A stretch of DNA of 40,362 nt from Chara braunii (lineage: Eukaryota > Streptophyta > Charophyceae > Charales > Characeae): NCBI GenBank assembly GCA_003427395.1, contig BFEA01000113.1, positions 472,316 through 512,677 on the forward strand. Direction: 5' to 3'. The position numbers and the translations under genes are program-made. Shown here piece by piece: positions 29,142-38,150 of this stretch. The notes below the pieces were generated by a model, which worked only from the letters and a program-made list of their open reading frames with translations, was not told the DNA's origin and ran no database searches. Within the stretch, counting starts at the first letter, position 1, and every line of letters starts with the position of its first letter.

Positions 29142-29569
29142 GGTGGTTTAACACTGGGCATGCCTGTGCAAAGAAAGCTGAATCTTTTCAATCGGTTGGG
29201 AGTGTGGCCAACCCCAAAAGAGGGTGGGGTCGGCCATAGGCCACTGGAAAGAAGATTTTCAATGTTTTACTTGTTGTTGTGCGATTATCTCATTAGGTGA
29301 GCCCTCTTTCATTCACGAAGTATGTGGAGGGTGTCAGGATCACTACTGAGAGAAGTCGAGTTTATTCGAGAAAAAATGTCGGAGTTACTCTGTTCACTGT
29401 TGTTGCAACCACCACCATCAGATCATCCGTGATCTGGTGGCTGGGAAACACTCTGCCGTGATTTCCAGTGACAGGTCTCTGTTTCTTTCTTTTTTTTTGC
29501 CTTTCTCCTGTTTTCTCAGCCCAGAAATTCGTAATGAACCTGTCAGCTCGCTGCCACTCAGTGTCACAC
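29142..29569. other. Unassigned stretch
   Basis: No gene or repeat family is recognised. A short inverted pair around 29201-29240 (GTGGCCAACCCC / GGGGTCGGCCAT) is the only structure noted. Confidence 0.4.
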
Positions 29570-29760
29570 TGGATAGGCCACACTCCTATCCGACTGCTAA
29601 TGGGACCATGCTCCTAGGGAGCGGCTCCGTCTATTGGTGGGGAGCATCACCTGCTGGAAAGCGGGTCCAGCGTCCAGAGCAAATCCGAATCAAAATTGTG
29701 GAGGATTCCTGCCAGCATTGATTGCCCTTGAATCCAGGGGATTGACTGGGCAGGATATTA
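29570..29760 (-). repeat. Dispersed two-hairpin repeat, copy C
   Basis: Read on the minus strand it shows CCCCTGGATTC and GGGCAATCAATGCTGGC (29712-29745), then the perfect hairpin GCTGGACCCGCTTTCCAGC near 29652-29671, then CTCCCCACCAATAGACGGAG. The upstream block matches copies A and F, confirming a ~190-bp unit. Confidence 0.75.
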
Positions 29761-30129
29761 GGGAGAGGGGGGAACCTCTTCACCCTGGAACCGGCGGCAG
29801 ATGCCTGCTGTTACATACTAGTTCCTCCCTCTCCCTGCCATTGATTTCTCTGAAAACCAAAGAGTGTAGATTATTGCAATAGTACTTGTTGGGGACCTAT
29901 TGCTAAGCTACTCAAACAACAATTACCACAAGGGTCCTTCGAATGCTCAGAACCCCAGGACTCCCCGACCAAACACTACATTCACTGACCCTGTCTTATT
30001 CCTTGTCGAGCTCTCCAAGGCGTGGCACCTCCTCATCTTGAGCCTGGCGCTAAGGTACAATGTTGCACAATAGTTCCTTCCTCCCCCTGGACCCGTTTCT
30101 TGACTGAGAGACTAAGCCCCCCCCCTTTT
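29761..30129. other. Stretch 3' of the LINE, unassigned
   Basis: No clear coding homology is visible. It may include the LINE 3' UTR, since the LINE runs on the minus strand and its last recognisable codons end near 30130. Confidence 0.35.
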
Positions 30130-31203
30130 CTACTGCTGACGAAACCATTGCCTCGCTACTATGGTTGTGGCTGCCAACAGGAACATGCCTTGGAAATCCT
30201 CGGGGCTTTTCATTGGGGTGCTGGGATCAACTTGCAGCCAATCGTGAAATCTGAGCTTGTAGTCCTTGGCGAAGTCTCTGCCTCCCCCCTCATTTCCTTT
30301 TTCCCCAGGCCAATCTATCTGAGCCATCCTGCCCCCCTTTTCCCCTCCCAGCCATTCTGCGCAGAAGGTTTGGATTTCCTTAATGATGTCTGACTTCTGT
30401 GTTAGAATTACTATTTTCTCCTGAATTCGTTGCCATTGTGCTCTTATTTTTGTTTCCACAAATTGTTTAACGGTAGTCACCACTTCCCCGACGGGGGTGC
30501 GGGGGTGCAGGAGTGCGGGGGGCGACGGGGGTGCGGGGGTGCGGGGGTGCGGGGGGCGGGGCACCGGTGGGGGCGTTTTGGGGGGGGGGGGGGCCCCCCC
30601 CCGGCGGGGGTCCGGGGGTCAATCCCCTACCTCGACTTTGCCCCCGGGGGGGGGCACCCTCGCGGCGGGGGTCCGGGGGTCAAGCCCCTACCTCGACTTT
30701 GCCCCCGGGGGTCCCCGCCTGACAACTTTGTTGGGGAGGCATCTGTGGAAGATTTGCCCCTGTAGAGAGGCGAACTTTGCTAGTCTCTCTTTCACCCCTT
30801 TGAACCACTGCAACCTTCTAACTTGATCCCTATGCAGGCCAAGGTGTTTTTGCGAGCGTTCTTCTATCCCTGCCCGAATGTCGACCCGAAGTTTGATCAT
30901 CCTATAAGTGGCTTTAACAGTCAGCTCTAAGAGGTGCACTGCTTGTCCATTTCGTCCCCTAACCCATTGCCATTCTAGAGGGTCCAGGGGTAAAGCGGAC
31001 AGGGGGATTTATGGTAGAAATGCCCGCAATTGAGTCCTCTCTTCTTCATGGCTCTGCAGGATCCAAATCCGATAGAGGTTGGTCCTCTCATGCCATTGGA
31101 CTGAGTCTAGATGGTAGCGTACCAAGGTATCGTCCCCTCTTCTTTTGAAAAGGTTGACCATGGCCCCTTCCGGTCTGACCTCAACTACCATGCCAATTTG
31201 CAA
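30130..31203 (-). pseudogene. LINE C-terminal tail, interrupted
   Basis: LQIGMVVEVRPEGAMVNLFK, then DDTLVRYHLDSVQWHERTNL, an in-frame TAA near 31008, then LPLDPLEWQWVRGRNGQAV and LLELTVKATYRMI. The W-x-W...V-x-x-x-Y pattern is like the zinc/Trp-rich tail after the RT of plant LINEs. After the G-rich insertion the frame resumes as VVTTVKQFVETKIRAQWQRI to FAKDYKLRFHDWLQ and ARQWFRQQ at 30130. Assignment to the LINE rests on position, orientation and this loose pattern. Confidence 0.55.
30489..30717. repeat. G-rich insertion with 8-bp and 61-bp repeats
   Basis: Begins with GGGGGTGC octamers (30493-30557), then a G run and C run (30580-30602), then two 61-bp tandem units (30603 and 30664) containing GCGGGGGTCCGGGGGTCAA and CCCCTACCTCGACTTTGCCC. 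It interrupts the LINE frame between ...CLPNKVV and GEVVTTVKQ. The complement resembles the C-rich end of the window (40269-40362). It has strong G-quadruplex potential. Confidence 0.75.
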
Positions 31204-31907
31204 GGGGAAGTCGACTACCCTTACAGCTACCTAGTCCTGCTCTTGAGGTATCTGGCCGTTTCTTAGGGCCGCCACCCAGGCAAGGGGCATCGAAAATGTC
31301 AAATGTTTGAGGGCATCTGCCACCTTGCGAGTGTGGCGTAGGCAGGGACGTAATTGTTAGGCTGTTTTTCAGTCTTTGGTTGCCTCATCCCATATATCCC
31401 CTACTCTAAGAATTCCTTGCCTAACCCATGAGGCCCAGTGGGGGTCCGAGTTGGCGAAGACTCTTCCATGCCTGTCTGTGATTGCCCTGTTCCCAAACAG
31501 GGGTTGACGTAGGATCTCCTCCGCTCGCTCCGGGGCCGGCCTATCAGTGATTGACAGCCTCCTCCATATTTTAAAAAGGTCGATCCATAACTTATCCTTT
31601 ACCAGATTTGCCTAGCTGCTCCTCTGTCCCCTTCCTCTTAAGAGTTCGAGCGAGGGCGGGGTATAGACCAATACCGGTCCTCAATCCATGTGAGGGGGTT
31701 TACTGTGTTGGGAGTTCTCGGGGTGAGTCTGCGGATTTGTTCCAAAGCCAGATCCTGAAGCGAAAGATTTATTCCAACTATCAATTTTTTGATCCATTAG
31801 ATTGATAGTGCAATAGCTTGTAAGCCTAGTCCTCCCCTGGTTTTTGGCTGGATTAGCTTGTCCCAAGCCACCTTGTTGATTACGTTTTGTTGCTTATGAT
31901 TCCCCCA
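31204..31907 (-). pseudogene. LINE region after the RT
   Basis: Immediately after the TAG at 31908 the same frame continues WGNHKQQNVINKVAWDKLIQ followed by PKTRGGLGLQAIALSI. This is the conserved VAW..L..PK..GGLGL block that follows the RT of plant L1-like elements. A TAA follows near 31817, and then WIKKLIVGINLSLQDLALEQ in the same frame. The rest, down to 31204, has many stops and no motif I can name. Confidence 0.7.
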
Positions 31908-32597
31908 CTAGAGAAAGGCAACCAGGTGCTTTTTAAGGTCCCCGGTACGATCCTTTCCTAGTTGCCAGAGGGCCGATTTGTGCCAGATGGATGCAAGCAC
32001 CACGTTGTTTATGACTAGAGCCCTTCGAAAGAGGGATGTGTTTTTGTTGCCCCAATTCTGCATTATTTCCAGTGTCGGATTAGTGATCCATTCGTTGTTT
32101 CCTGTCGACGGTCCATGGGCTAAGAGCACCACCCCCAAGACTCTGATTGGTTCATCAAGGGATCTCAAGTCAACCTTAGGCTGTTCAGGTGGGCGAACTC
32201 CATGGAAGTGGATCCACCAGCCTTGCGTTTTGCTCCCCCAATTGACAGACATGTCAGATACCGAGGTGAACCGGTCCATGAGGGTTTGAAGTTCGGCCAT
32301 GTTACTGTGGGTAGCCTCGGCTGCTATCGTAAGGTCATCCACAAACATCGAGTAGATCGGGATGGCATCTTCCGCGATGCCTGACAGTCGAAGTCTGGAG
32401 ATTTTTTTGTTCATTCTCAGATTAGCTGTCAGTGCTTCCATCACTACCAAGAATAGGAAGGGGGCTAGCGGGTCACCCTGCTGCACGAAGCACTGAAATT
32501 TAATTTCTGGGGTCAACAAGTCGTTTACCTGTACCCGTGTGGTCGCATTATTATGGAGTATCATAATCCAGTTACGGAATTCTGGACCGAAGTTCAT
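31908..32597 (-). pseudogene. LINE reverse transcriptase, palm to thumb
   Basis: A 229-codon frame. FVQQGDPLAPFLFLVVMEAL (residues 37-56) is the motif B region. YSMFVDDLTIAAEA holds the catalytic FVDD (motif C). Then VSDMSVNWGSKTQ, LGVVLL and the WGNKNTSLFRRALVINNVVL segment follow. It joins the upstream frame across a single in-frame TGA near 32625 with nine codons between (KFLDKCLQK). The frame ends at a TAG, while homology continues. Confidence 0.88.
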
Positions 32598-32624
32598 TTT
32601 TTGCAGACATTTGTCCAGGAATTT

Positions 32625-33005
32625 TCAGTCTATATGATCGTATGCTTTTTCGAAATCAATAAAAATTATGGCTGCATATTGTCGTGACTGTCTTGATAGC
32701 TTAATCAGTTCATTAACCAATAACACATTGTCGTGAATGTTCCTGTTTAGCATGAACCCTGTTTGTGCGGGGTGAATTATCTCCTCCAGGATAGGAATCA
32801 TCCTGTTGGCCATTGTTTTGGCCACCAACTTATAGACAATCGTAAGGAGTGTGATCGGTCGGTAATTCCTTACGTTTGTTTTGTTCCTTTTTTTGTACAA
32901 AAGGGTGAGGATCCCCTGACTCACTAGCTCCCCCATATTCCCGAGGCTTTCACCTGGTGATAATATTCCATCAACTCCTCTAACATAGACCACATCTCCT
33001 CCCAT
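32625..33005 (-). pseudogene. LINE reverse transcriptase, fingers and motif A
   Basis: LVSQGILTLLYKKRNKTNVR leads into NYRPITLLTIVYKLVAKTMA and NRMIPILEEIIHPAQTGFML, then RNIHDNVLL and motif A, AAIIFIDFEKAYDHID. The first catalytic Asp is in FIDFEKAYD. It ends at a TGA directly after DHID, where related LINEs have Trp. Confidence 0.88.
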
Positions 33006-33714
33006 AATTCTTTAGGGAGCCCGTCCACCCGAGGGGTTTTTGTCTTCCTCCATCTACAGGAGGGCATTCCAGATTTTCTCCTTTCGTAGCGGTTTATCCA
33101 GAGCCTCTCTCTGCTCATTGGATAATCGTGCAGTGAGGGGGAGTATGAACTCTGTAATTTTTCTTTCCTGTGTCTGCTCTGACTCATTGGTTAGGATGAA
33201 AGAAAAAGGTTCTTTATAGAAATCTTTGGCCACTTTTAAGCCATGGGCCGAGGAATATGAGGTGACTTTGTGGGTTTTAATCGGGTCATAAAGCCCCTCT
33301 ACAGACGATCGTCTGACCGCAATATGTACCAGCGCGAAGAAGGATGCGTCCATTTGTCCTTCAGTGTTGTGCCTAGATAACGTGTCTCTTATGATGGAGT
33401 TTTGCCACCTTTGTTGGGCGAACTCTAGCACTTGTTTTCTTAGTAGTAATTCAGCGGATTTAGTTTAAGGATGAATGAGCAGCGACACACTGCTTTCTTG
33501 TTCAAGGCTACGGATTTTCTCCTGGATGTTAATTTCCTGTGCATATTTTTCTTTGACTCGTATTTTGGAAAATCCATTGCATTTCCTGACCACAAAGGTC
33601 AATCTGTTATTAAACCATGCGATATAAGAGTCATGATGGTCCCGCGTGGTCCGCCAATATTCCCATACGTCTATAAGAAAAACCCAAAATTGATGTAGCT
33701 TGAAGATAGATGTG
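33006..33714 (-). pseudogene. LINE region between endonuclease and RT
   Basis: The frame 33431-33054 reads LEFAQQRWQNSIIRDTLSRH through LYDPIKTHKVTSY to EREALDKPLRKEKIWNALL-type sequence. Upstream, 33714-33470 reads FWVFLIDVWEYWRTTRDHHD and WFNNRLTFVVRK in another frame, with a TAA near 33467. This is the usual helical connector of L1-like ORF2. Confidence 0.65.
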
Positions 33715-34520
33715 TTAAGTTTGTAAAAGGCGAGGCCCTAGTCTGTTTTTTTTGCGGAATCTGAGTAATATCGCACACATCTTGTGATCTGCTCCCGGCC
33801 ATGGACTTAGTGGGAAGATGGCAGCTGCTTGCAGAGCCCCGTCCAGATCCTCTGCCAAGAGGATGAGGTCTATTCTAGACCTGGATTGTAAGGGTGTATT
33901 GCTATTGCGAATGCACGTGAACAATCTCTTTCGTGGGTGTAGTCGCCTGAAGGAATCAAAGAGGTGCTCCTCTTCGCAGAGCCTACGGATGATTCCTTCA
34001 TCCGCTTCTATATAAGTGGGGCATGGGGAGGGGACTCTCCACCTGTCAAGGCTACGATCGATAGCTGCATTAAAATCACCTGCGACGATTGTTGGTGCCT
34101 TGTGGCAGCTGGGACCGTATATATTCAAAAAAGGTTTTGCGATGTTCAACGTCATTGGGGCCATAGATGCAAATCACACTGACTACTTCTATTTCCAGCA
34201 TAAGAAGGGCGGCCCATCTCCCCTCCCTCGTATCTACGGCGGAGTGGATGACTTCCGCTCGAGAGTCAGAGGGAATCCAAATCGCCACTCTTGCCGATCC
34301 AGTCTCGGTGCGTGTGTTGCAATGTTTCGGAAAGGCCAGACCAGGTTATGTGCCCTGGCATGTTCTGGAGAGTTTGTGACGTAGGTTTCCTGGATACAGA
34401 TTAGGTCCGGCCAACGCCTGCCACCCACCCCATGATTTGCTCTAGTATTGCCTTTCGTTTCAAGGGGTTTGCTGCTGCTTACACATTCACGTTGAGAGAG
34501 CGTAAGTCCAGATCCGCTAC
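33715..34520 (-). pseudogene. LINE apurinic-type endonuclease domain
   Basis: LRSLNVNV near 34500 and KRKAILEQIM, then after a frameshift near 34430 PDLICIQETYV (catalytic Glu). In the 34164-33715 frame: FLNIYGPS, APTIVAGDFNAAID (GDFN), RSRIDLILLAEDL (RIDLIL) and PGADHKMCAILLRF (the DH pair). These are the standard EEP-fold endonuclease motifs of LINEs. The frame changes near 34164 and 34430. Confidence 0.85.
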
Positions 34521-34949
34521 CTGAGCTGCCCTGGTCCAGGCCTTGCCTTTTCCATAATGGATCTGTAGCTCATCTGTTCCTGGGGCGGGTTGCCAGTCCC
34601 GTGAATGCTATTGCTGATCTCTGAATTCAGACTGGTTCATTGGTAGACATAGGCGTCCAATCTGCTTTGTCTAGAGAGGAGGGTTCCTGAAGGGTGTTGC
34701 GCCTAAGAAGTGAACATAAGCAGTGGGTTACCTCCGGGGTACTCCAACCGGGACTATTTCTAATCCTTGTCTATTGCACTTCCAGGAGCTCCGCGTGGGT
34801 GAGCCAAATCAGACCAGCATCCTTGGATTCGCTGAATCGGGCAAAGGCTACCCTTTGCGCCATGCGCGCTTCACCTTCCTATCTCAATTCGAACTTGGGG
34901 TGTACCAACTGAGTTAGGACCTTGTTAGATCCTCCTTGGAAAATCCTCA
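34521..34949. other. Stretch 5' of the LINE, unassigned
   Basis: No ORF1 with zinc knuckle or coiled coil is visible on the minus strand, so the LINE may be 5'-truncated here. No other feature is supported. Confidence 0.4.
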
Positions 34950-35068
34950 GGACTTAGGAGGAAGTCCTTGGAAAGTTTTACGGTTTTCGGCGGCATCGTT
35001 ACACCGCGTCCTAATTGAAGGGGTCCCAAGGAAAACCCTTGGGGGTCTCCCACGGCCCCACGCCGTGG
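34950..35068. repeat. Cluster of three GC hairpins
   Basis: The arm pairs are 34950-34955/34962-34967 (GGACTT/AAGTCC), 35025-35031/35037-35043 (CCCAAGG/CCTTGGG) and 35050-35055/35063-35068 (CCACGG/CCGTGG). The style is like the cluster at 8-241. Confidence 0.65.
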
Positions 35069-35289
35069 TCCAGGCTGGGGTTCATAACTACAGGGGTCGG
35101 CCGTGGCGTCAGACGGGGAAAGAAAACGAATGAAAAATTACCAACAGCAGCCCGCGGCACTTCCATTGCCCTTTCAAGTTCGGCAGCCGCTCTTTTTTTT
35201 TTTTGCCTGTATAGTTTTAACTTTCAAATAGTGCCACTGCCGCACTGGTTTCTTTTTTTCTTTTTCTTTCAAAACAGAAAATAAAAAAA

Positions 35290-35395
35290 TTATTGATTGC
35301 AAGCCAGGAACTGGGACCGGAATCCCTCACAATGTTGTACTGTAGCCACACGGGGCAAGGCAAGGCCCTCTTGGCTAAGCCCAACTCCAGCCACA
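35290..35395 (-). mobile_element. Possible tRNA-derived SINE
   Basis: On the minus strand, TTAGCCAAGAGG (35378-35367) resembles a pol III A box. GGATTCCGGTCCC (35325-35313), 41 bases on, resembles a B box with a 4-bp T-stem. It is followed by CAGTTCCTGGCTTGC and an AT-rich tail. The cloverleaf is incomplete, and no intact tRNA or target duplication is seen. Confidence 0.3.
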
Positions 35396-35508
35396 GTTTA
35401 TCAGGTAGTCACTGAGTAACAAAAATATGAGAAAAAGGCAAAAAGTAGAGAAACACACCAAGGTCACAATCTACCAACAAAAAGCAATCTCAAACTGTAC
35501 TGCCTACT

Positions 35509-35790
35509 CTAAATGCTACTAAGCATCCTTCTGCCTCCAGTTGAACTTCTGAGTTGGAGGATTTCAGGGAGGGGTTTTACCAATGCATAAGATGCTGTAG
35601 GAGTTCTACTAGGTCTTTTCATGCACATATCTGGCGCCTCATATTGGGGTGAAGAGGTAGGCTGGGCAGTGCTTTGTCTGAGTTGGAGGGTTTCACGGAG
35701 GGATTTTACCAATGCATAAGATACTGTAGGAGTTCTACTAGATCTTTTCATACACATCTGGCACCTCATAAGAGGTAGGCTGGGCAGCAC
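35509..35790 (-). CDS. Open frame made of a 129-bp tandem duplication
   Basis: On the plus strand the unit from GAGTTGGAGGATTTCA (35551) is repeated from 35680, with a period of 129 bases (43 codons). The second copy lacks about 14 bases of the spacer. The minus frame reads MCMKRSSRTPTVSYALVKSL followed by RETLQLR, twice. Whether it is translated is unknown. The in-frame period hints at coding constraint but is weak evidence with two copies. No family is recognised. Confidence 0.3.
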   Translation of the reverse strand: MLPSLPLMRCQMCMKRSSRTPTVSYALVKSLRETLQLRQSTAQPTSSPQYEAPDMCMKRPSRTPTASYALVKPLPEILQLRSSTGGRRMLSSI

Positions 35791-35904
35791 CTGGTAAAGT
35801 CATTATTCTATACTCCTGCGCAGTGAACGCCTCGGTTTCCCCGGGGCAGTAGATGCGGCCAGGAGATTATCACATCTTCTTCCAATCATATTCAATGTGG
35901 TCAA

Positions 35905-36014
35905 TGGGATGCTGGACCCGCTTTCCAGCAGGTTCAGCTTCCCATCAACACCATTAGAGCAACCAGAGCCCAGTACTAGGAGGGGATGCATGTATCACCT
36001 CTCCTGGTCCTCGG
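35905..36014 (+). repeat. Dispersed two-hairpin repeat, copy E
   Basis: A perfect GCTGGACCCGCTTTCCAGC hairpin at 35911-35929, then AGCTTCCCATCAACACCATT, then hairpin 2 (CTAGGAGGGG...CCTCTCCTGG) around 35976-36008 with the loop ATGCATGTATCA. Confidence 0.75.
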
Positions 36015-36065
36015 ATATTGCTTTTTGTCCCCCTCCCAGAAAAAATAAGTGTGAAACCTGCTCAC

Positions 36066-36605
36066 CTTTGGTCTTCCAGATCTTCGTGTCGATGATAATC
36101 GCACCAGTCAGCAACTCTTTCAAAGTGATCACTTCCATCATCATCCTCTCCTTCGATTGCGACAATCTCCTGCTTGATGATTCGTTGCTGCGTGGGCTGA
36201 CTACCTCCCCTGGCGGCGAAGCTGGAAACTCCTTGCAGCCGTCCACAATCCTCGTCAGGATTTGCATTATTTTCCGTGTGTCGTTTCCTCTTTGCAGAAG
36301 ATGATGAATCCGCAGGGGATCCCATAACTCTTGGCAGCTCCTCGTAATCTTGCACTGAATCCATATCCTGTTGTGTTAAGTCTATGTAGTCCCCTCTGGC
36401 AGAAGGTAGCGATGTCGCAGAAAATCCCCTAGCTGATAGCGGCTCGGCGCAATTGTCTTCGCTGGGAGTGTTGTGAAGTTCTGTGCATTTCCTTTTCAGT
36501 GATGTGCTGGAAGGAAACACTGAAGAAGAGGTGGTGGATGATGATCCGCTGCAGTCAGACCTCGATCTGACAAAAGCTGGCCCGCCTGCTGAAATTTCAG
36601 TTTGT
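36066..36605 (-). CDS. Candidate host exon with SUMO-interaction-like motif
   Basis: A minus frame open from about 36605. It starts after an acceptor-like TGAAATTTCAG and ends ...RHEDLEDQ at a donor-like AAAG|GTGAGCAG near 36065. Some 175 residues without repeats, rich in Ser and acidic residues: FPSSTSLKRKC, ARGDYIDLTQQDMD, SAKRKRHTEN, RIIKQEIVAIEGEDDDGSDH and VADWCDYHR. YIDLT fits the hydrophobic-core pattern of a SUMO-interacting motif, and KRKR is nuclear-signal-like. Without the other exons the protein cannot be named. Confidence rests on splice consensus and composition. Confidence 0.4.
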
Positions 36606-36769
36606 CAGAGGTAATTCAAGGAGACCAGATCAGCGGGAATAAACAGACAAGATGCAGGGCGTAGTCACACACTACAGCTTCTTCAAAGGACGGATCTGCC
36701 CATGATCATGTCCAAACCGGGTCAAGAAAGTTCACGGGTGTCTTCGTCTTCAGTCATTTTATTAGGGCA

Positions 36770-36968
36770 TGCACAGTCGAGCTTCCCCTGGTTGTATCAG
36801 GGCAATCAATGCTGGCTGAAGACCACTCTGGAAATACTCAATTGTAACCAATTGTGACCACGGGGACGCTGGACCCGTTTTCCAACAGGTGCAGCTCCCC
36901 ACCAATAGATCGGAGCAACCAGAAAGGCTGCTAGGCTTGGCTGCTCCTATCACCCTCCCTAGCAACCG
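36770..36968 (+). repeat. Dispersed two-hairpin repeat, copy F
   Basis: TTCCCCTGGTTGTATCAGGG (its own small hairpin) and CAATCAATGCTGGCTG at 36782-36820. Then GACGCTGGACCCGTTTTCCA at 36865, CTCCCCACCAATAGATCGGA and a second hairpin (TGCTAGG...CCCTAGCA) to 36965. This is the most complete plus-strand copy. Confidence 0.8.
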
Positions 36969-37006
36969 GCCTGGTTCACAAAAAAAAAAACCGCTTTCCA
37001 GAAAGT

Positions 37007-37160
37007 ATTCAAGTGCCATTACCACCCAGATTCAGTCCACAAGTTTTTTGGAGTGCGGCCGTGAACCTTCTGGAGCACGCTGGGATGGACTCGAACTTTT
37101 TGGCAGGTATTTGAGTGCCACTACGGCCACATTCAGTCCACAAGTTTTTTGGAACGTGTC
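37007..37160 (+). repeat. Direct repeat, ~101-bp period
   Basis: CATTCAGTCCACAAGTTTTT, with a 1-base variant, occurs near 37030 and 37131, each preceded by AGTGCCA(T/C)TAC. The repeat abuts the left end of the TIR element at 37189, whose end is itself duplicated (CCCATACACCACCAGTACTT, twice, 18 bp apart). Confidence 0.75.
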
Positions 37161-37188
37161 TGCCCATACACCACCAGTACTTGCCCAT

Positions 37189-37353
37189 ACACCACCAGTA
37201 CTTCTCAAAGTGCGTCGTGCACCTTCCGGACCAAAACATGCTGGGATGAATGGGCCTGCCATGCATGGATAAATTCATTCGAAACGAACTGTCGCAGCAC
37301 TGTAGCAATGGCTGGTGCGTGTAGTGCCGCACTTTTCGCAAGTACTGGTGGTT
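37189..37353. mobile_element. 165-bp MITE (AAACCACCAGTACTT family)
   Basis: The left arm from 37189 (ACACCACCAGTACTTCTC) and right arm 37311-37353 (ending GCAAGTACTGGTGGTTT) pair over about 35-40 bases, with small gaps. The length and termini match the 159-bp element at 11487-11645. The interior differs, so the family is defined by its ends. No coding content. Confidence 0.8.
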
Positions 37354-37491
37354 TGAACACCCTCAGCCTATCCCATCCCAGACATGTTTTACGGTATGTA
37401 TTGTTTTACACAGGGCCCAAAAGGGGACAAACCAATTTGCCCCCAAAAGTGAAGTTTACCCAGCTTTTATAATAGTGGTTATTTTTTTGGG

Positions 37492-37814
37492 AAAATTGCA
37501 TCTGCACCCCACTTAAAGATGGGAATATCCGCTATACCCAGCATGAACTTGCATCTACACCTGGAGGGCGTTCAACTTTGCATGGTACCCAGCTTTTTCC
37601 CCTGTGCGAAATTGTAGGTGTACCCAATCCCGCAGGCCCTGCATTCAGAGCACAAAATTATGCTCATGCCCACCAAATAGACCGTTGTGGCCCAACGGCT
37701 GCTGGGTATGAGTATAATTTCAGCCATCCGGGTACCAGGGTGTATGAACAATTTGGCCTCTCCTCCTCAGGTCCCGGGTATGGCCATAATTTTGCCTGGG
37801 TATATCCATAATTT
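37492..37814. repeat. Inverted array of 18-bp iterons
   Basis: An 18-bp motif near AAAATTATGNNNATRCCC occurs in one orientation at 37492, 37546, 37574, 37608 and 37654. Its complement, GGGTATNNNCATAATTTT, occurs at 37704, 37738, 37776 and 37798. The orientation switches near 37687. The first copy is part of the terminal inverted repeat, so the motif is used both at the end and inside, as transposase-binding subterminal repeats are in several plant transposons. Confidence 0.65.
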
Positions 37815-37843
37815 GTGCATTCCGGTAGTTGTAGCTGTAAATG

Positions 37844-37881
37844 TGGGATGCTGGGCCCGGTTCCCAGCATGTGCTGTTCTA
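37844..37881 (+). repeat. Dispersed repeat, partial copy G
   Basis: GGGATGCTGGGCCCGGTTCC followed by CAGCATGTGCTG. Hairpin 1 here is GCTGGG/CCCAGC instead of GCTGGA/TCCAGC, so both sides of one base pair changed together. Only hairpin 1 is preserved. Confidence 0.7.
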
Positions 37882-37903
37882 TTATCCTTTCATTGTATTT
37901 CAA

Positions 37904-38018
37904 GGGACGCTGGACCCGTTTTTCCAGCAGCTGCAGCTCCCCACCAATAGACTGGAGCCCCCGGTGAGTCAGGTAGGAGTGTATGTTCTTATCATCACTC
38001 CTACCTGATGTCAGGGGG
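37904..38018 (+). repeat. Dispersed two-hairpin repeat, copy H
   Basis: GACGCTGGACCCGTTTTTCC and AGCAGCTGCAGCTCCCCACC, then AATAGACTGGAG, then hairpin 2 with arms CAGGTAGGAGTG / TCACTCCTACCTG and loop TATGTTCTTATCA. The loop is close to that of copy A, although the arms differ. Confidence 0.8.
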
Positions 38019-38078
38019 GGGGGTCTTATTTAAAAAAAAAAAAAAAAAAAAAAAGGTTATAACCTAGGAAGATTTTCA

Positions 38079-38150
38079 TGCCCGGCCGGGCACCCGGGCG
38101 TGATGCCTGGGGGCGTCTGACGCCCGGGGTACCCGGGCGTGCCCCCAACC
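38079..38150. repeat. GC-rich palindrome cluster
   Basis: GCCCGGCCGGGC, then repeated CACCCGGGCGTG and TACCCGGGCGTG, and GGGCGTCTGACGCCC within 72 bases. All are self-complementary. No gene is nearby. Confidence 0.75.

Larger units (their letters stand above)
30130..34520 (-). mobile_element. Degenerate LINE (APE-type endonuclease + RT), minus strand
   Basis: In minus-strand order: endonuclease (34520-33715), connecting region (33715-33006), RT (33005-31908), the C-terminal conserved block and a Trp-rich tail (31907-30130). Domain order and motifs are those of an L1-like non-LTR retrotransposon. No ORF1 is recognised upstream. Frames are broken by in-frame stops (TGA near 32625, TAG near 31908, TAA near 31817, TAA near 31008) and by shifts near 34430 and 33725. 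A ~230-bp G-rich insertion at 30489-30717 splits the tail. It is inactive. Confidence 0.88.
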
